From NCBI GenBank assembly GCA_030637515.1, contig DAOWGM010000022.1, positions 1-64,000 on the forward strand: 64,000 nucleotides of DNA. Direction: 5' to 3'. Positions 46,906 to 56,201 of the stretch are shown here, piece after piece. Position numbers and translations under genes: made by a program. The stretch is from Bacteroidales bacterium (GTDB lineage Bacteria > Bacteroidota > Bacteroidia > Bacteroidales > UBA12077). The notes beneath the pieces were generated by a model. It had not been told where the DNA came from. It worked only from the letters and a program-made list of their open reading frames with translations, and searched no databases. Numbering within the stretch: the stretch's first letter is position 1; every line of letters starts with the position of its first letter.

Positions 46906-47476
46906 GAAAGAATCAACTTTTCTAAGTATGGTGCTAACATTGTTCTTAGTAACTTTTATAGCATCAGCGGCACTTGGTTATTTATATGAATTAACCAAAG
47001 GACCTATTGAAGCAAGTAAACTTGCAAAACAAAATAATGCTATTATGCAGGTTGTTCCTGAATTTGATAATAAGCCGGGAGAAGAATCATTTAACATGGA
47101 AGTTGATGGAGGAACTCTTGAGTTTTTCCCTGCAAAAAAGAATGGCGAATTAGTTGGAACTGCTGTAAGCACATTTACTAATAATGGTTTTAGTGGTAAT
47201 TTTAAAATTATGGTAGGATTCTTACCTGATGGTATCATACATAATATTTCTGTATTAGAGCAAAAAGAAACTCCAGGATTAGGAGATAAAATGCAAAAAA
47301 ACAAATCTGACTGGAGCGTTCAGTTCAATGGAAAGGACCCTGCTAATTTTCAGTTAAAAGTAACTAAAGATGGTGGTGATGTTGATGCAATTACAGCTTC
47401 AACAATTAGTTCCAGAGCATTTTGTGATGCTGTAGACAGAGCATATAAAGCATACATGGAAGGAGGTCAAAAATGA
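46895..47476 (+). CDS. rnfG: Electron transport complex subunit RnfG
   Basis: About 194 residues: a short N terminus, one membrane helix (~10-32, LSMVLTLFLVTFIASAALGYLY), then an extracytoplasmic FMN-binding domain. The flavin-attachment motif appears as DAITASTISSRAF, a variation on the usual TGATxSS. The same family (PF04205) is recognised by TPGLGDK, here in QKETPGLGDKMQ. It is a covalent flavoprotein that passes electrons in the Rnf complex. The ATG at 46895 is chosen because of the adjacent Shine-Dalgarno. Ends four bases into rnfE. Confidence 0.94.
   Translation: MANKKESTFLSMVLTLFLVTFIASAALGYLYELTKGPIEASKLAKQNNAIMQVVPEFDNKPGEESFNMEVDGGTLEFFPAKKNGELVGTAVSTFTNNGFSGNFKIMVGFLPDGIIHNISVLEQKETPGLGDKMQKNKSDWSVQFNGKDPANFQLKVTKDGGDVDAITASTISSRAFCDAVDRAYKAYMEGGQK
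47461..47467 (+). promoter_or_regulatory. Shine-Dalgarno site for rnfE
   Basis: AGGAGGT, then five bases and the ATG at 47473. Same sequence and spacing as for rnfG and nearly the same as for rnfC; it lies within the 3' end of rnfG. Confidence 0.75.
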
Positions 47477-48060
47477 GCCAGTGGAAAAATTTTAGCAAAG
47501 GATTTTTCAAGGAAAATGCAGTATTTGTTTTATTCCTTGGATTGTGTCCAACATTAGGTGTTACTACATCTGCAATTAACGGATTAGGAATGGGGTTGGC
47601 TACAACATTTGTATTAGTTATGTCAAACTTAGTAGTTTCTATTGTAAAATCGCAAATACCTGATAAGGTTCGTATTCCTTCTTTTATTGTAATTATTGCA
47701 TCTTTTGTTACAATGGTTGAACTTGTTATGCAAGCTTATGTGCCGGCATTATTCGAACAACTAGGAGTATTTATTCCACTTATTGTTGTAAACTGTCTTA
47801 TATTAGGAAGAGCTGAAGCTTTTGCGTCCAAAAATAATGTTTTTTCATCTATTATTGATGGCTTAGGAATGGGTTTAGGTTTTGCAATGGCATTAACTAT
47901 TTTGGGTGGAGTTCGTGAAATATTAGGTAGTGGCTCTATTTTCGGATGGAAGTTTATTGAGGGAGATGGAATGCTAGTTTTCGTATTAGCACCTGGTGCT
48001 TTTATAGCCTTAGGTTATCTAATTGTTCTTGTAAATAAAATCAATAAAAAAACTGCTTAA
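47473..48060 (+). CDS. rnfE: Electron transport complex subunit RnfE
   Basis: 195 residues with about six membrane helices. LCPTLGVTTSAINGLGMGLAT is the conserved start of RnfE/NqrD-type proteins, with Cys of the shared intramembrane 2Fe-2S site; NCLILGRAEAFASKN is also conserved. Together with RnfA it forms the inner-membrane channel. It overlaps rnfG by four bases (ATGA) and ends ten bases before rnfA. Confidence 0.95.
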   Translation: MSQWKNFSKGFFKENAVFVLFLGLCPTLGVTTSAINGLGMGLATTFVLVMSNLVVSIVKSQIPDKVRIPSFIVIIASFVTMVELVMQAYVPALFEQLGVFIPLIVVNCLILGRAEAFASKNNVFSSIIDGLGMGLGFAMALTILGGVREILGSGSIFGWKFIEGDGMLVFVLAPGAFIALGYLIVLVNKINKKTA

Positions 48061-48070
48061 TTAAAGTACT

Positions 48071-48643
48071 ATGGAATATGTAATTATCATCATATCAGCA
48101 ATATTTGTAAATAATATTGTATTAAATCAATTCTTTGGGATATGCCCTTTTATTGGTGTATCTAGCAAAGTTGAAACTTCAGCAGGAATGGCAGGGGCCG
48201 TTACTTTCGTAATGGTTATTGCAACTATTGTAACTTATTTACTCCAAAAATATGTTTTAGATGCATTTGGAATAGAATTTATGCAAACCATTACATTCAT
48301 TCTTGTAATTGCATCATTAGTTCAATTAGTTGAAATAATTTTAAAGAAAGTAAGTCCTGCTTTGTATCAAGCATTAGGAATATTTCTGCCTTTAATTACA
48401 ACGAATTGTGCTGTATTAGGTGTTGCTATATTAGCAGTACAAAAAGACTATAACTTAATTGAAAGTGTTGTTTTTGCAATTGCAAATGCCGTTGGCTTTG
48501 GACTTGCATTAGTAACATTTGCAGGATTACGTGAACATATGGATATGGTAAATATACCAAAAGGAATGAAAGGTGTACCTATTGCATTTCTTGTAGCAGG
48601 ATTATTAGCTCTTGCATTTATGGGATTTGCCGGATTAGTATAA
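48071..48643 (+). CDS. rnfA: Electron transport complex subunit RnfA
   Basis: 190 residues with about six membrane helices. The N terminus ([35 protein letters not shown]) and [16 protein letters not shown] match RnfA/NqrE, with the conserved Cys ligands of the 2Fe-2S centre. It pairs with RnfE in inverted topology. Last gene of the operon; a terminator follows 24 bases downstream. The complete set B-C-D-G-E-A plus rseC means the complex could be functional. Confidence 0.96.
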   Translation: MEYVIIIISAIFVNNIVLNQFFGICPFIGVSSKVETSAGMAGAVTFVMVIATIVTYLLQKYVLDAFGIEFMQTITFILVIASLVQLVEIILKKVSPALYQALGIFLPLITTNCAVLGVAILAVQKDYNLIESVVFAIANAVGFGLALVTFAGLREHMDMVNIPKGMKGVPIAFLVAGLLALAFMGFAGLV

Positions 48644-48666
48644 AGAAAAAGAATTTTCAATTTAGA

Positions 48667-48696
48667 AAAGAGCGACCATATGGTTGCTCTTTTTTC
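48667..48696 (+). terminator. Terminator of the rseC-rnf operon
   Basis: AAAGAGCGACC (48668-48678) pairs with GGTTGCTCTTT around ATAT, with one G-T wobble, and the stem is followed by Ts. Confidence 0.8.
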
Positions 48697-48752
48697 GGTA
48701 TATTTTATTTTGTGTTTGTTTTTTTATAAATTGCTTGCTTATTCTACCAACT

Positions 48753-51044
48753 ATGAGATATAGAAAATATATAGTTTTAATTATATTTTTTACTTTGCAA
48801 ATCTCTTTTCTATTTTCATCAGAAAAAAAGAACATTCTCATATTAAATTCTTACCACAAAGGTCTGCAATGGACTGATGATATTGTAAATGGCATAAATC
48901 AAAGTCTCTCTGAATATGAGTTTGAAAAAGAAGTTTTTATTGAATATTTTGATTCTAAAAGATTCTTTAATAAAGAATATCAAAAAGCATTATATGATTT
49001 GTATAAAGCTAAATATAATCAAACTGGTTTCGATATTATAATATTATCAGATGATCATGCATTAAATTTTCTGCTTGAATATCGCGATAGCCTATTTGGA
49101 GAAGTCCCAGTTGTATTTTGTGGAATAAATAACCCCCATATTTACCCTGAAACTTATACTGGTATAATTGAAGATATCGATTATACAGATAACTTTAAAC
49201 TCATAAAGGAACTTCATCCTAATTTCTCAAAAATATATTTTGTTGTTGATAATACAAAAACCGGAAATGTAATTTATGATAGGGCTTACAGAAGTTATCT
49301 TGCTCTTAGTAAGGGATATAGTTATGAGTTTCTTCGAGATTATAGTTTTGATGAGCTTTTTGAAAAAGTATCTTCGTTAGACGATCATTCTGTAATTCTG
49401 CTAACTGCTTTTACTAAAGATAGATTAAATGAATACTGTTCGTATGATGAAATAGTTAGGAACCTAAGAAAACATGCTAAAGTACCTTTATATGGAGTTT
49501 GGAATTTTTATCTTGGGAAAGGAATAATTGGAGGTAAAATTATTTCAGGCTATGATCAAGGATATAAAGCTGCTAATATTGCTCAAAAAATACTTAATGG
49601 AGATATTGTAAATGAAATTAATATTGAAATGTCTGAATCTTCATATAGGTTTGATAATAAGGAATTAAAACGGTTCGGAATTCGAAAAAGAAATTTGCCT
49701 GATAATTCAGTTATTATAAATAGTCCTTTGTCATTTTTAACAAAGAACAGACAACAAACTGTTTTCTTTAGTATAATATTTATGTTATTACTACTTGTTA
49801 TTATTGTACTATGGCTATATATATTCTTCAGAAAGGCAAAAATTAAGCAGGAACGAAGGCAATTAAAAAATATTGAACTTAACAACGAAAAATTGCAACT
49901 TGCTAATGAGAAAATCGAAGAGGCAAACAAATTAAAGTCTGCTTTCCTAGCTAATATGTCTCATGAATTTAGAACTCCAATGAATGGAATTATAGGATTT
50001 TCAAAACTATTAAATGATTCTCCTGATATTGATCCTGAAACCAGAAATAAATACTTACAGATTATTCATAAGAGTGGTTATATCATTTTGGATTTGATTA
50101 ACGATGTTATTGATTTATCAAAAATTGAATCAAAAAAACTAAAGATTGAGTATTCCGAATGCAATTTAAGTAATTTATTGGATGAACTTCTTAGCTTTTT
50201 TATTGCCGAACGTGATAATCATGAAAAGCAGGATATTAAAATTCATGTTGAAAAAGAATTTGAATATAAAGACATAGCCATATATTCTGATGGTAATAGA
50301 ATTAGACAGGTTTTATTTAATCTGCTAAATAACGCCTTAAAATTTACCACAAAGGGATCTATTAAGTTTGGATACTTTATAGAATCACCAAATATTTTTT
50401 TCTTCGTTAAAGACACGGGAATAGGACTTACTGAACCTGAAAAAGAAATAATTTTTGAAAGATTTCGTCAAGTTGAAGATAAAATGACCAGAAGGTTTGG
50501 TGGTTCAGGAATTGGATTGTCAATATCAAAGGGGATTATAGATAATTTGGATGGCAGAATTTGGGTGGATTCTGAAAAAGGAGAAGGTTCTACATTTTAT
50601 TTTTCTATACCATTAAAACTCGTTGAAAAGAAGAATGAACATGAATCTTCAAGTAAAAATACGATTCATTATTTATGGAGTGATAAAACAATTCTTATTG
50701 TTGAAGATTCCCAAATTTCTTATGAATTATTAACCAAATTTCTTAAGAATACAGAAGTAAAATTTATTCATGCGCCGGATGGAGAAAAAGCTGTTGAAAT
50801 CTGCAAAAAAGAAGAAAGCATTGATCTTGTTTTAATGGATATTCAACTTCCAATTCTTGATGGTCTTGAAGCAACTGCACAAATAAAAGAATTTAGACCC
50901 GATTTGCCCATTATAGCACAAACAGCTAATGCTATGAAAGAAGACAAACCAAATATTCTGGCATCCGGGTGTGATGATTATATTGCAAAACCAATAGACA
51001 AAACAGATTTGTTGGAAAAAATTAATATATTTTTAAGTAAATAG
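48753..51044 (+). CDS. Hybrid histidine kinase with periplasmic ABC-type binding domain
   Basis: About 763 residues. A signal or first helix (~3-22) is followed by an extracytoplasmic domain (~25-310) with [21 protein letters not shown] and [18 protein letters not shown], resembling ABC substrate-binding (PF04392) sensors. One membrane helix follows (~330-352), then a coiled stretch, HisKA with His404 in [15 protein letters not shown], HATPase ([19 protein letters not shown]) and a C-terminal receiver with Asp696 in LVLMDIQLP. No DNA-binding domain, so the phosphate may go on to a separate receiver such as that at 1625. The frame can be extended upstream to a TTG at 48684 within the rnf terminator; the ATG at 48753 is chosen because it gives a signal-like start. 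Confidence 0.93.
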   Translation: MRYRKYIVLIIFFTLQISFLFSSEKKNILILNSYHKGLQWTDDIVNGINQSLSEYEFEKEVFIEYFDSKRFFNKEYQKALYDLYKAKYNQTGFDIIILSDDHALNFLLEYRDSLFGEVPVVFCGINNPHIYPETYTGIIEDIDYTDNFKLIKELHPNFSKIYFVVDNTKTGNVIYDRAYRSYLALSKGYSYEFLRDYSFDELFEKVSSLDDHSVILLTAFTKDRLNEYCSYDEIVRNLRKHAKVPLYGVWNFYLGKGIIGGKIISGYDQGYKAANIAQKILNGDIVNEINIEMSESSYRFDNKELKRFGIRKRNLPDNSVIINSPLSFLTKNRQQTVFFSIIFMLLLLVIIVLWLYIFFRKAKIKQERRQLKNIELNNEKLQLANEKIEEANKLKSAFLANMSHEFRTPMNGIIGFSKLLNDSPDIDPETRNKYLQIIHKSGYIILDLINDVIDLSKIESKKLKIEYSECNLSNLLDELLSFFIAERDNHEKQDIKIHVEKEFEYKDIAIYSDGNRIRQVLFNLLNNALKFTTKGSIKFGYFIESPNIFFFVKDTGIGLTEPEKEIIFERFRQVEDKMTRRFGGSGIGLSISKGIIDNLDGRIWVDSEKGEGSTFYFSIPLKLVEKKNEHESSSKNTIHYLWSDKTILIVEDSQISYELLTKFLKNTEVKFIHAPDGEKAVEICKKEESIDLVLMDIQLPILDGLEATAQIKEFRPDLPIIAQTANAMKEDKPNILASGCDDYIAKPIDKTDLLEKINIFLSK

Positions 51045-51081
51045 TTACATTTCTAATTTCTTCAAAACATTTGATCTTGTT

Positions 51082-51116
51082 AAGGATACCATGTTTTTTG
51101 TTAGTATCTTTTTTTT
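51082..51116 (+). terminator. Terminator of the hybrid kinase gene
   Basis: AAGGATAC (51082-51089) pairs with GTATCTTT (51104-51111) with one G-T wobble and a 14-base loop, followed by a T run. Confidence 0.65.
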
Positions 51117-51166
51117 AAATGAAATTATAAAATCATTAAATTAGCTTCTCTTAAAATAAGTATATT

Positions 51167-53299
51167 ATGAACGAAAATCATATTCTAAAAATATCAACCG
51201 ACCTTTCTGTAAAAGACTGGCAAGTAAAAAATACAATTCAATTATTTGACGAAGGAGCAACTATTCCTTTTGTGAGCAGATACAGGAAAGAAGCTACAGG
51301 TAGTTTAGACGAGGTGCAAATTGCTGCAATAAAAGAACAGCTTGCAAAGCTAATGGAAATTGATTCGAGGAGAGAAACTATTTTAAAAACAATTGAAGAG
51401 CAGGGTAATTTAACGGATGAATTAAAAAAACGGATTGAGGAGGCTGATACTTTAACTGAACTTGAGGATATTTATTTACCATATAAACCTAAAAAGAAAA
51501 CAAGGGCAACAAAAGCGAAAGAAAAAGGACTGGAGCCTTTGGCTAAAATAATAATGAAGCAACAGGAGCTTAATATTACTGGTAAAGCAGAACAATTTAT
51601 AAACGATGAAGTTCCTACAATTGAAGATGCTTTTCAGGGTGCACGCGATATAATTGCAGAGTGGATAACTGAAAATGTAAGAGCAAGAAATAATATAAGA
51701 AGATTGTTTCAGCATAAATCAATAATTAAATCAAAATCAATTAAAGGAAAAGAGCTTGAAGGAATAAAGTATAAAGATTATTTTGAATGGGAAGAGCCAT
51801 TAAAACGCTGTCCTTCTCATAGATTATTGGCAATGCGAAGAGGAGAGAATGAGGGATTTTTAAAAGTCTCAATTTCTTCCGAAGAGAATGAAGCTATTGA
51901 AATGTTAGAAAACCAATTTGTTGATGGCGCTTATGATGTTTCACAGCAAGTTCGTGAAGCTATTAAGGATTCCTATAAAAGACTTTTATCATCATCAATT
52001 GAAACTGAATATAAAAACTCATCGAAAGAAAAAGCAGATGAGGAAGCAATAAAAGTTTTTGCTGATAATCTTCGACAACTTTTATTGGCGGCACCACTTG
52101 GTCAGAAAAATGTTTTAGCTATTGATCCGGGTTTCAGAACAGGATGTAAAATTGTATGTATTGATGCTCAGGGTAATCTTGTGCATAACGAAACAATATA
52201 TCCGCATCAGCCTCAGAATGAGAAAGGAATGGCTATGAAGAAAATAGATTCAATGGTTGAAACCTTTAAAATTGATGCAATAGCAATTGGTAACGGAACT
52301 GCAAGTCGTGAAACAGAAGCCTTAGTTAAAAAAATAAGATTTACGACAGATGTGAGGGTTTTTGTTGTAAGTGAAGATGGAGCATCAATTTATTCAGCAT
52401 CATCTGTAGCTCGTGAAGAATTTCCTGAGTATGATGTTACTGTTCGTGGAGCAGTTTCGATAGGAAGAAGATTAATGGATCCATTGGCTGAATTAGTGAA
52501 AATTGACCCTAAATCAATTGGTGTAGGTCAATACCAACATGATGTTGATCAGAATAAGTTAAAAGGCAAATTAGATCAGGTTGTAGAAAGTAGTGTGAAT
52601 ATGGTTGGTGTAAACCTAAATACTTCAAGCAAGCACTTGTTAACTTATATTTCAGGTCTTGGTCCGCAATTAGCACAGAATATTGTTGATTATAGGAAAG
52701 AAAATGGTGCTTTTAAATCCAGAAAAGAATTACAGAATGTAAAACGAATGGGCGATAAGGCTTTTCAACAGGCAGCAGGTTTCCTTAGAATTGATAAAGC
52801 CGAAAATCTATTAGACAATAGCGCTGTTCATCCTGAGAGATATAAAATTGTAGAGAAAATGGCTTCGGATTTAAATTGTGAGGTAATTGATTTGATTAAA
52901 AATGAGGATCTGAGAAAGCAAATAAAATTGGAAAACTATGTTGGAAAAGATGTGGGATTGCCAACTTTAAATGATATTCTTAAAGAATTATCCAAACCGG
53001 GTCGTGATCCACGTCAAGGAATTAAAGTATTTGAATTTGCACACGGAATTCATAAAATAGAAGACCTGCATATTGGAATGGAATTACCCGGAATTGTTAC
53101 AAATATTACGAATTTTGGAGCTTTTGTTGATGTTGGGGTAAAACAAGATGGTTTGGTACATATTTCTCAATTGGCAAATCGCTTTGTTTCTGATCCGAAT
53201 GAAATAGTAAAATTGCATCAACATGTTAAAGTAAAAGTTACCGATGTTGATTTGCCAAGAAAAAGAATACAGTTAAGTATGAAGGATATTGAAAAGTAA
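51167..53299 (+). CDS. tex: Tex-family RNA-binding transcription accessory protein
   Basis: 710 residues. The N-terminal helical region contains FDEGATIPFVSRYRKEATG, the Tex hallmark. YqgF-like domain with VLAIDPGFRTGCKIVCIDAQG; helix-hairpin-helix region with LTYISGLGPQLAQNIVDYRKENGAF; and C-terminal S1 domain (~640-710) with LPGIVTNITNFGAFVDVGVKQDGLVHISQL. Tex binds nucleic acid and affects toxin-gene expression and rRNA/transcript processing in other bacteria. Monocistronic, with a clear terminator downstream. Confidence 0.97.
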   Translation: MNENHILKISTDLSVKDWQVKNTIQLFDEGATIPFVSRYRKEATGSLDEVQIAAIKEQLAKLMEIDSRRETILKTIEEQGNLTDELKKRIEEADTLTELEDIYLPYKPKKKTRATKAKEKGLEPLAKIIMKQQELNITGKAEQFINDEVPTIEDAFQGARDIIAEWITENVRARNNIRRLFQHKSIIKSKSIKGKELEGIKYKDYFEWEEPLKRCPSHRLLAMRRGENEGFLKVSISSEENEAIEMLENQFVDGAYDVSQQVREAIKDSYKRLLSSSIETEYKNSSKEKADEEAIKVFADNLRQLLLAAPLGQKNVLAIDPGFRTGCKIVCIDAQGNLVHNETIYPHQPQNEKGMAMKKIDSMVETFKIDAIAIGNGTASRETEALVKKIRFTTDVRVFVVSEDGASIYSASSVAREEFPEYDVTVRGAVSIGRRLMDPLAELVKIDPKSIGVGQYQHDVDQNKLKGKLDQVVESSVNMVGVNLNTSSKHLLTYISGLGPQLAQNIVDYRKENGAFKSRKELQNVKRMGDKAFQQAAGFLRIDKAENLLDNSAVHPERYKIVEKMASDLNCEVIDLIKNEDLRKQIKLENYVGKDVGLPTLNDILKELSKPGRDPRQGIKVFEFAHGIHKIEDLHIGMELPGIVTNITNFGAFVDVGVKQDGLVHISQLANRFVSDPNEIVKLHQHVKVKVTDVDLPRKRIQLSMKDIEK

Positions 53300-53320
53300 A
53301 AGTCAATAAATTAGACAGGT

Positions 53321-53351
53321 AAGCACTTGCAATATTTGCAAGTGCTTTTTT
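53321..53351 (+). terminator. Terminator of tex
   Basis: Perfect stem AAGCACTTGCAA (53321-53332) with TTGCAAGTGCTT (53336-53347), loop TAT, followed by Ts. Confidence 0.88.
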
Positions 53352-53461
53352 TATTTAAAATAATGAAAATATTATTAAACTAATGTAATAATTGTTTTGT
53401 CTTAGTGTCTAAAGTTTGAAATGATTTTAATATTTAAACTGTAATTATAAATTTTTTAAAG

Positions 53462-55894
53462 ATGAATAAAATTATTACTTATGTTTTATTGATGTTTTTA
53501 TCAATCAATGTATTTTCTGAAGATAATAAACCTACTGAGGCAAGTCTGGGATCTTTAAAGGGATTTGTTTTTGATTCCAATTCAAATCAACCTTTAGAAT
53601 ATGCAACAATCTCGATGACAAGAAAACGTAACAATCAGGTTGTTAATGGTACTATAACGGATCAGACAGGTTTTTTCAAAATAAAAGATGTTGATTTTGG
53701 AATGTACATTATTGAAATCACATTTATTGGTTATAAATCTAAATTGTTATATGATGTTGCTATACGACCAAATGATAAAAATATTGATTTAGGTCAGTTA
53801 ACATTGGAACCTGCTGTTGAGGAAATCGGTGAAGCAGTTGTTGTTGCAGATCGTCCAACTATGACATATAAAATAGATAAAAAAATTATAAATGTAAGTC
53901 AGCAACATACATCAGCTTCAGGAACTGCTGTTGAGATTTTGGAAAACATTCCTTCTGTTACTGTTGATATTGAGGGGAATGTAAGCTTACGGGGAAGTAC
54001 AAGTTTTACAGTTTTAATTGATAATAAACCAACAGTTCTCGATCCGAGCGATGCTTTAAGTCAGATACCTGCAAGTGCAATTGAGAATATTGAAGTTATT
54101 ACGAATCCTTCTGCAAAGTATGATCCTGATGGGACTTCAGGAATAATAAATATAATCACCAAAAAGAATAAACTACAGGGTTTTAATGGAATTGTTAATA
54201 TAAATGCTGGTACGCAAGAGAGGTATGGTGGCGATTTTCTTATAAACTGGAGAAAAGAAAGATTAAATATATATGTAGGAGCTGATCTTAATAATAGAAA
54301 TCGTGAAGGAAGTATTGAGACAGAAAACAGAACCTTATTTAATGATACAACTTCTTATTTATTATCTGATGGGGATTTTAGTCGTGGAAGAAAAACTTAT
54401 AATGTACGAACAGGTTTTGATTTAACTCTTAACCCACAAAGCTCACTTAATTTTAATGCAAGAGTTGGAAACTGGGAAATGGGAGGCTCAAGCTTTACTG
54501 ACTATCAGAATTATACTTCTCCGGTTTCAACCAATGAGATATATAAGAGTGAACAGGTATCAGATCGTGGGGGATTATTTTACACATTAAGCTTAGGATA
54601 TAATCATAAGTTTATGAAAAAAGGACACGAAATTAATTCACTATTTAATTTTAGTTCACGCGATTTTGAGGAAGATAATTTTAATCAATTATTTGATGAT
54701 AATAATGTAGTGACAAGTGGACAAAGATCTTTAGAGTCAGGTCCGAGAAAACATTATACTTTCCAAATGGATTATACCTTGCCACTTAGAATAGACGATA
54801 AGTTTGAAGCAGGATATAAATTCAGAATTGAAGACAGTGATCAGCTTGCTGAAATGTATCAGTATAATTCTGTAACTCAGGTTTATGATTATATGACTGA
54901 TTTTATGCACGATGTAACTCACGACAGAGATATTCACTCAATATATTCTTTGTACTCAGGCGAAATTGGCAACTTCGGTTATCAGGGAGGGCTTCGTGGC
55001 GAATATACTTTTCGTGAAATTAAACTGCTCGAAACAGGTGAAAGTTCAGTAATTGATCGTTGGGATTTGTTTCCTACAGTACATATGTCATATAATTTAC
55101 CAAAAGATCAACAAACAATGGCAAGTTATACAAGAAGGATAAAAAGACCAAGAGGTTGGTATTTTGAACCATTCTTAACATGGACAGACGCCTATAATGT
55201 GAGAATTGGTAACCCCGATATTCTACCGGAATATATTGATTCATATGAATTAAGTTACCTGAATAAGTTTGGTAGAAATTCGTTTTCTGCCGAAGTATAT
55301 TATCGAATTACAAATAATAAAATTGAACGAATAAAAAGTGTTTATGACGAAAATGTTTATTTAACATCTTACGAAAATGTAGGAGACGACTATTCATTGG
55401 GTATTGAACTAATGCTTGCTGTTGACGTGCAAAAATGGTGGCATATCGATTTAATGGGTAATATTTACGATTATCGTGTTGAGGGAGAACTTGACGGAAA
55501 AGATTTTTCAGAAAGTAGTTTTAACTGGAATGCACGATTTAATAATACATTACGATTAGGAAAAACCACGAGAGTTCAGTTAAACGGAATGTATAATAGC
55601 CCAACAATTACTGCTCAGGGAGAACGTGATGGATTCTTAATGGCTAATTTAGCAGTTCGACAGAGTTTCTTTAAAAATAAATTGGCTGCAACTTTACAAG
55701 CCAGAGATTTGTTCGCTACAATGCGCCATTCTTCAACTTATGAAGGCGATGATTTTTATTCTTATTTTTATTTTATTCCAAAATCGCCAACTGTAACATT
55801 AACTTTAGCTTTTAAAATTAATAATTATAAACCTGATAGAAAAAATAGATCTAATGGTGAGATGGATGATATGGGAGGTGATGAAGAGTTTTAG
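53462..55894 (+). CDS. TonB-dependent outer-membrane receptor (OMP_b-brl_3 type)
   Basis: 810 residues. Signal peptide ending FSEDNK; carboxypeptidase regulatory-like domain (~32-115, LKGFVFDSNSNQPLEYATISM...GFFKIKDVDFG); then a plug with 'EILENIPSVTVDIEGNVSLRGSTSFTVLIDNKPTVL' and 'IPASAIENIEVITNPSAKYDPDGTSGIINIITKK', the signature of the 'outer membrane beta-barrel' (PF14905) family. The barrel follows, with a charged C-terminal tail (NYKPDRKNRSNGEMDDMGGDEEF) after the last strand. It may import or sense a surface ligand. There is no SusD partner. Monocistronic with its own terminator. Confidence 0.9.
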   Translation: MNKIITYVLLMFLSINVFSEDNKPTEASLGSLKGFVFDSNSNQPLEYATISMTRKRNNQVVNGTITDQTGFFKIKDVDFGMYIIEITFIGYKSKLLYDVAIRPNDKNIDLGQLTLEPAVEEIGEAVVVADRPTMTYKIDKKIINVSQQHTSASGTAVEILENIPSVTVDIEGNVSLRGSTSFTVLIDNKPTVLDPSDALSQIPASAIENIEVITNPSAKYDPDGTSGIINIITKKNKLQGFNGIVNINAGTQERYGGDFLINWRKERLNIYVGADLNNRNREGSIETENRTLFNDTTSYLLSDGDFSRGRKTYNVRTGFDLTLNPQSSLNFNARVGNWEMGGSSFTDYQNYTSPVSTNEIYKSEQVSDRGGLFYTLSLGYNHKFMKKGHEINSLFNFSSRDFEEDNFNQLFDDNNVVTSGQRSLESGPRKHYTFQMDYTLPLRIDDKFEAGYKFRIEDSDQLAEMYQYNSVTQVYDYMTDFMHDVTHDRDIHSIYSLYSGEIGNFGYQGGLRGEYTFREIKLLETGESSVIDRWDLFPTVHMSYNLPKDQQTMASYTRRIKRPRGWYFEPFLTWTDAYNVRIGNPDILPEYIDSYELSYLNKFGRNSFSAEVYYRITNNKIERIKSVYDENVYLTSYENVGDDYSLGIELMLAVDVQKWWHIDLMGNIYDYRVEGELDGKDFSESSFNWNARFNNTLRLGKTTRVQLNGMYNSPTITAQGERDGFLMANLAVRQSFFKNKLAATLQARDLFATMRHSSTYEGDDFYSYFYFIPKSPTVTLTLAFKINNYKPDRKNRSNGEMDDMGGDEEF

Positions 55895-55903
55895 GGAATT
55901 AAA

Positions 55904-55934
55904 AAAGGCTGCATTTGAACAGCCTTTCTTTTTT
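55904..55934. terminator. Terminator between the receptor and the DUF2892 gene
   Basis: AAAGGCTG (55904-55911) pairs with CAGCCTTT (55920-55927) around an eight-base loop, followed by T runs up to the convergent gene stop. Confidence 0.8.
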
Positions 55935-56146
55935 TATTCTGGTTTTTTTGCAGGACAAGTGCTAAATCCAAAAATAGTATAAAGTGGACAAAAACTAATA
56001 AAGCTGGTTAATACAAAAATTCCTGCAAAAACCAACAATGCAATACCTAATGTTCCTGTTACAACTTTAAAGTAAAATAATAAGGCAATAACAATCGCAA
56101 TTAGAATTCGGATTACCTTATCTGCAATACCCATATTCCTTTTCAT
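55934..56146 (-). CDS. DUF2892-family small membrane protein
   Basis: 70 residues with two hydrophobic helices (~10-27 and ~31-50). It contains MGIADKVIRILIAIVIALLFYF and SFCPLYTIFGFSTCP, characteristic of DUF2892 (YgaP C-terminal-type) proteins. The CP....G.STCP region keeps two Cys that may be redox-active or bind a metal. These proteins often accompany rhodanese domains; none is adjacent. Convergent with the receptor gene and sharing its terminator. Function unknown. Confidence 0.9.
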   Translation of the reverse strand: MKRNMGIADKVIRILIAIVIALLFYFKVVTGTLGIALLVFAGIFVLTSFISFCPLYTIFGFSTCPAKKPE

Positions 56147-56201
56147 AATAAATTGATTAGTTTAATATTTAACTACCCAAACAACATATTATCAAGAATG
56201 T

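Noticed and set aside
48684..48752. TTG start for the hybrid kinase
   Set aside because: It lies within the rnf terminator; the ATG at 48753 gives a clean signal-like N terminus.
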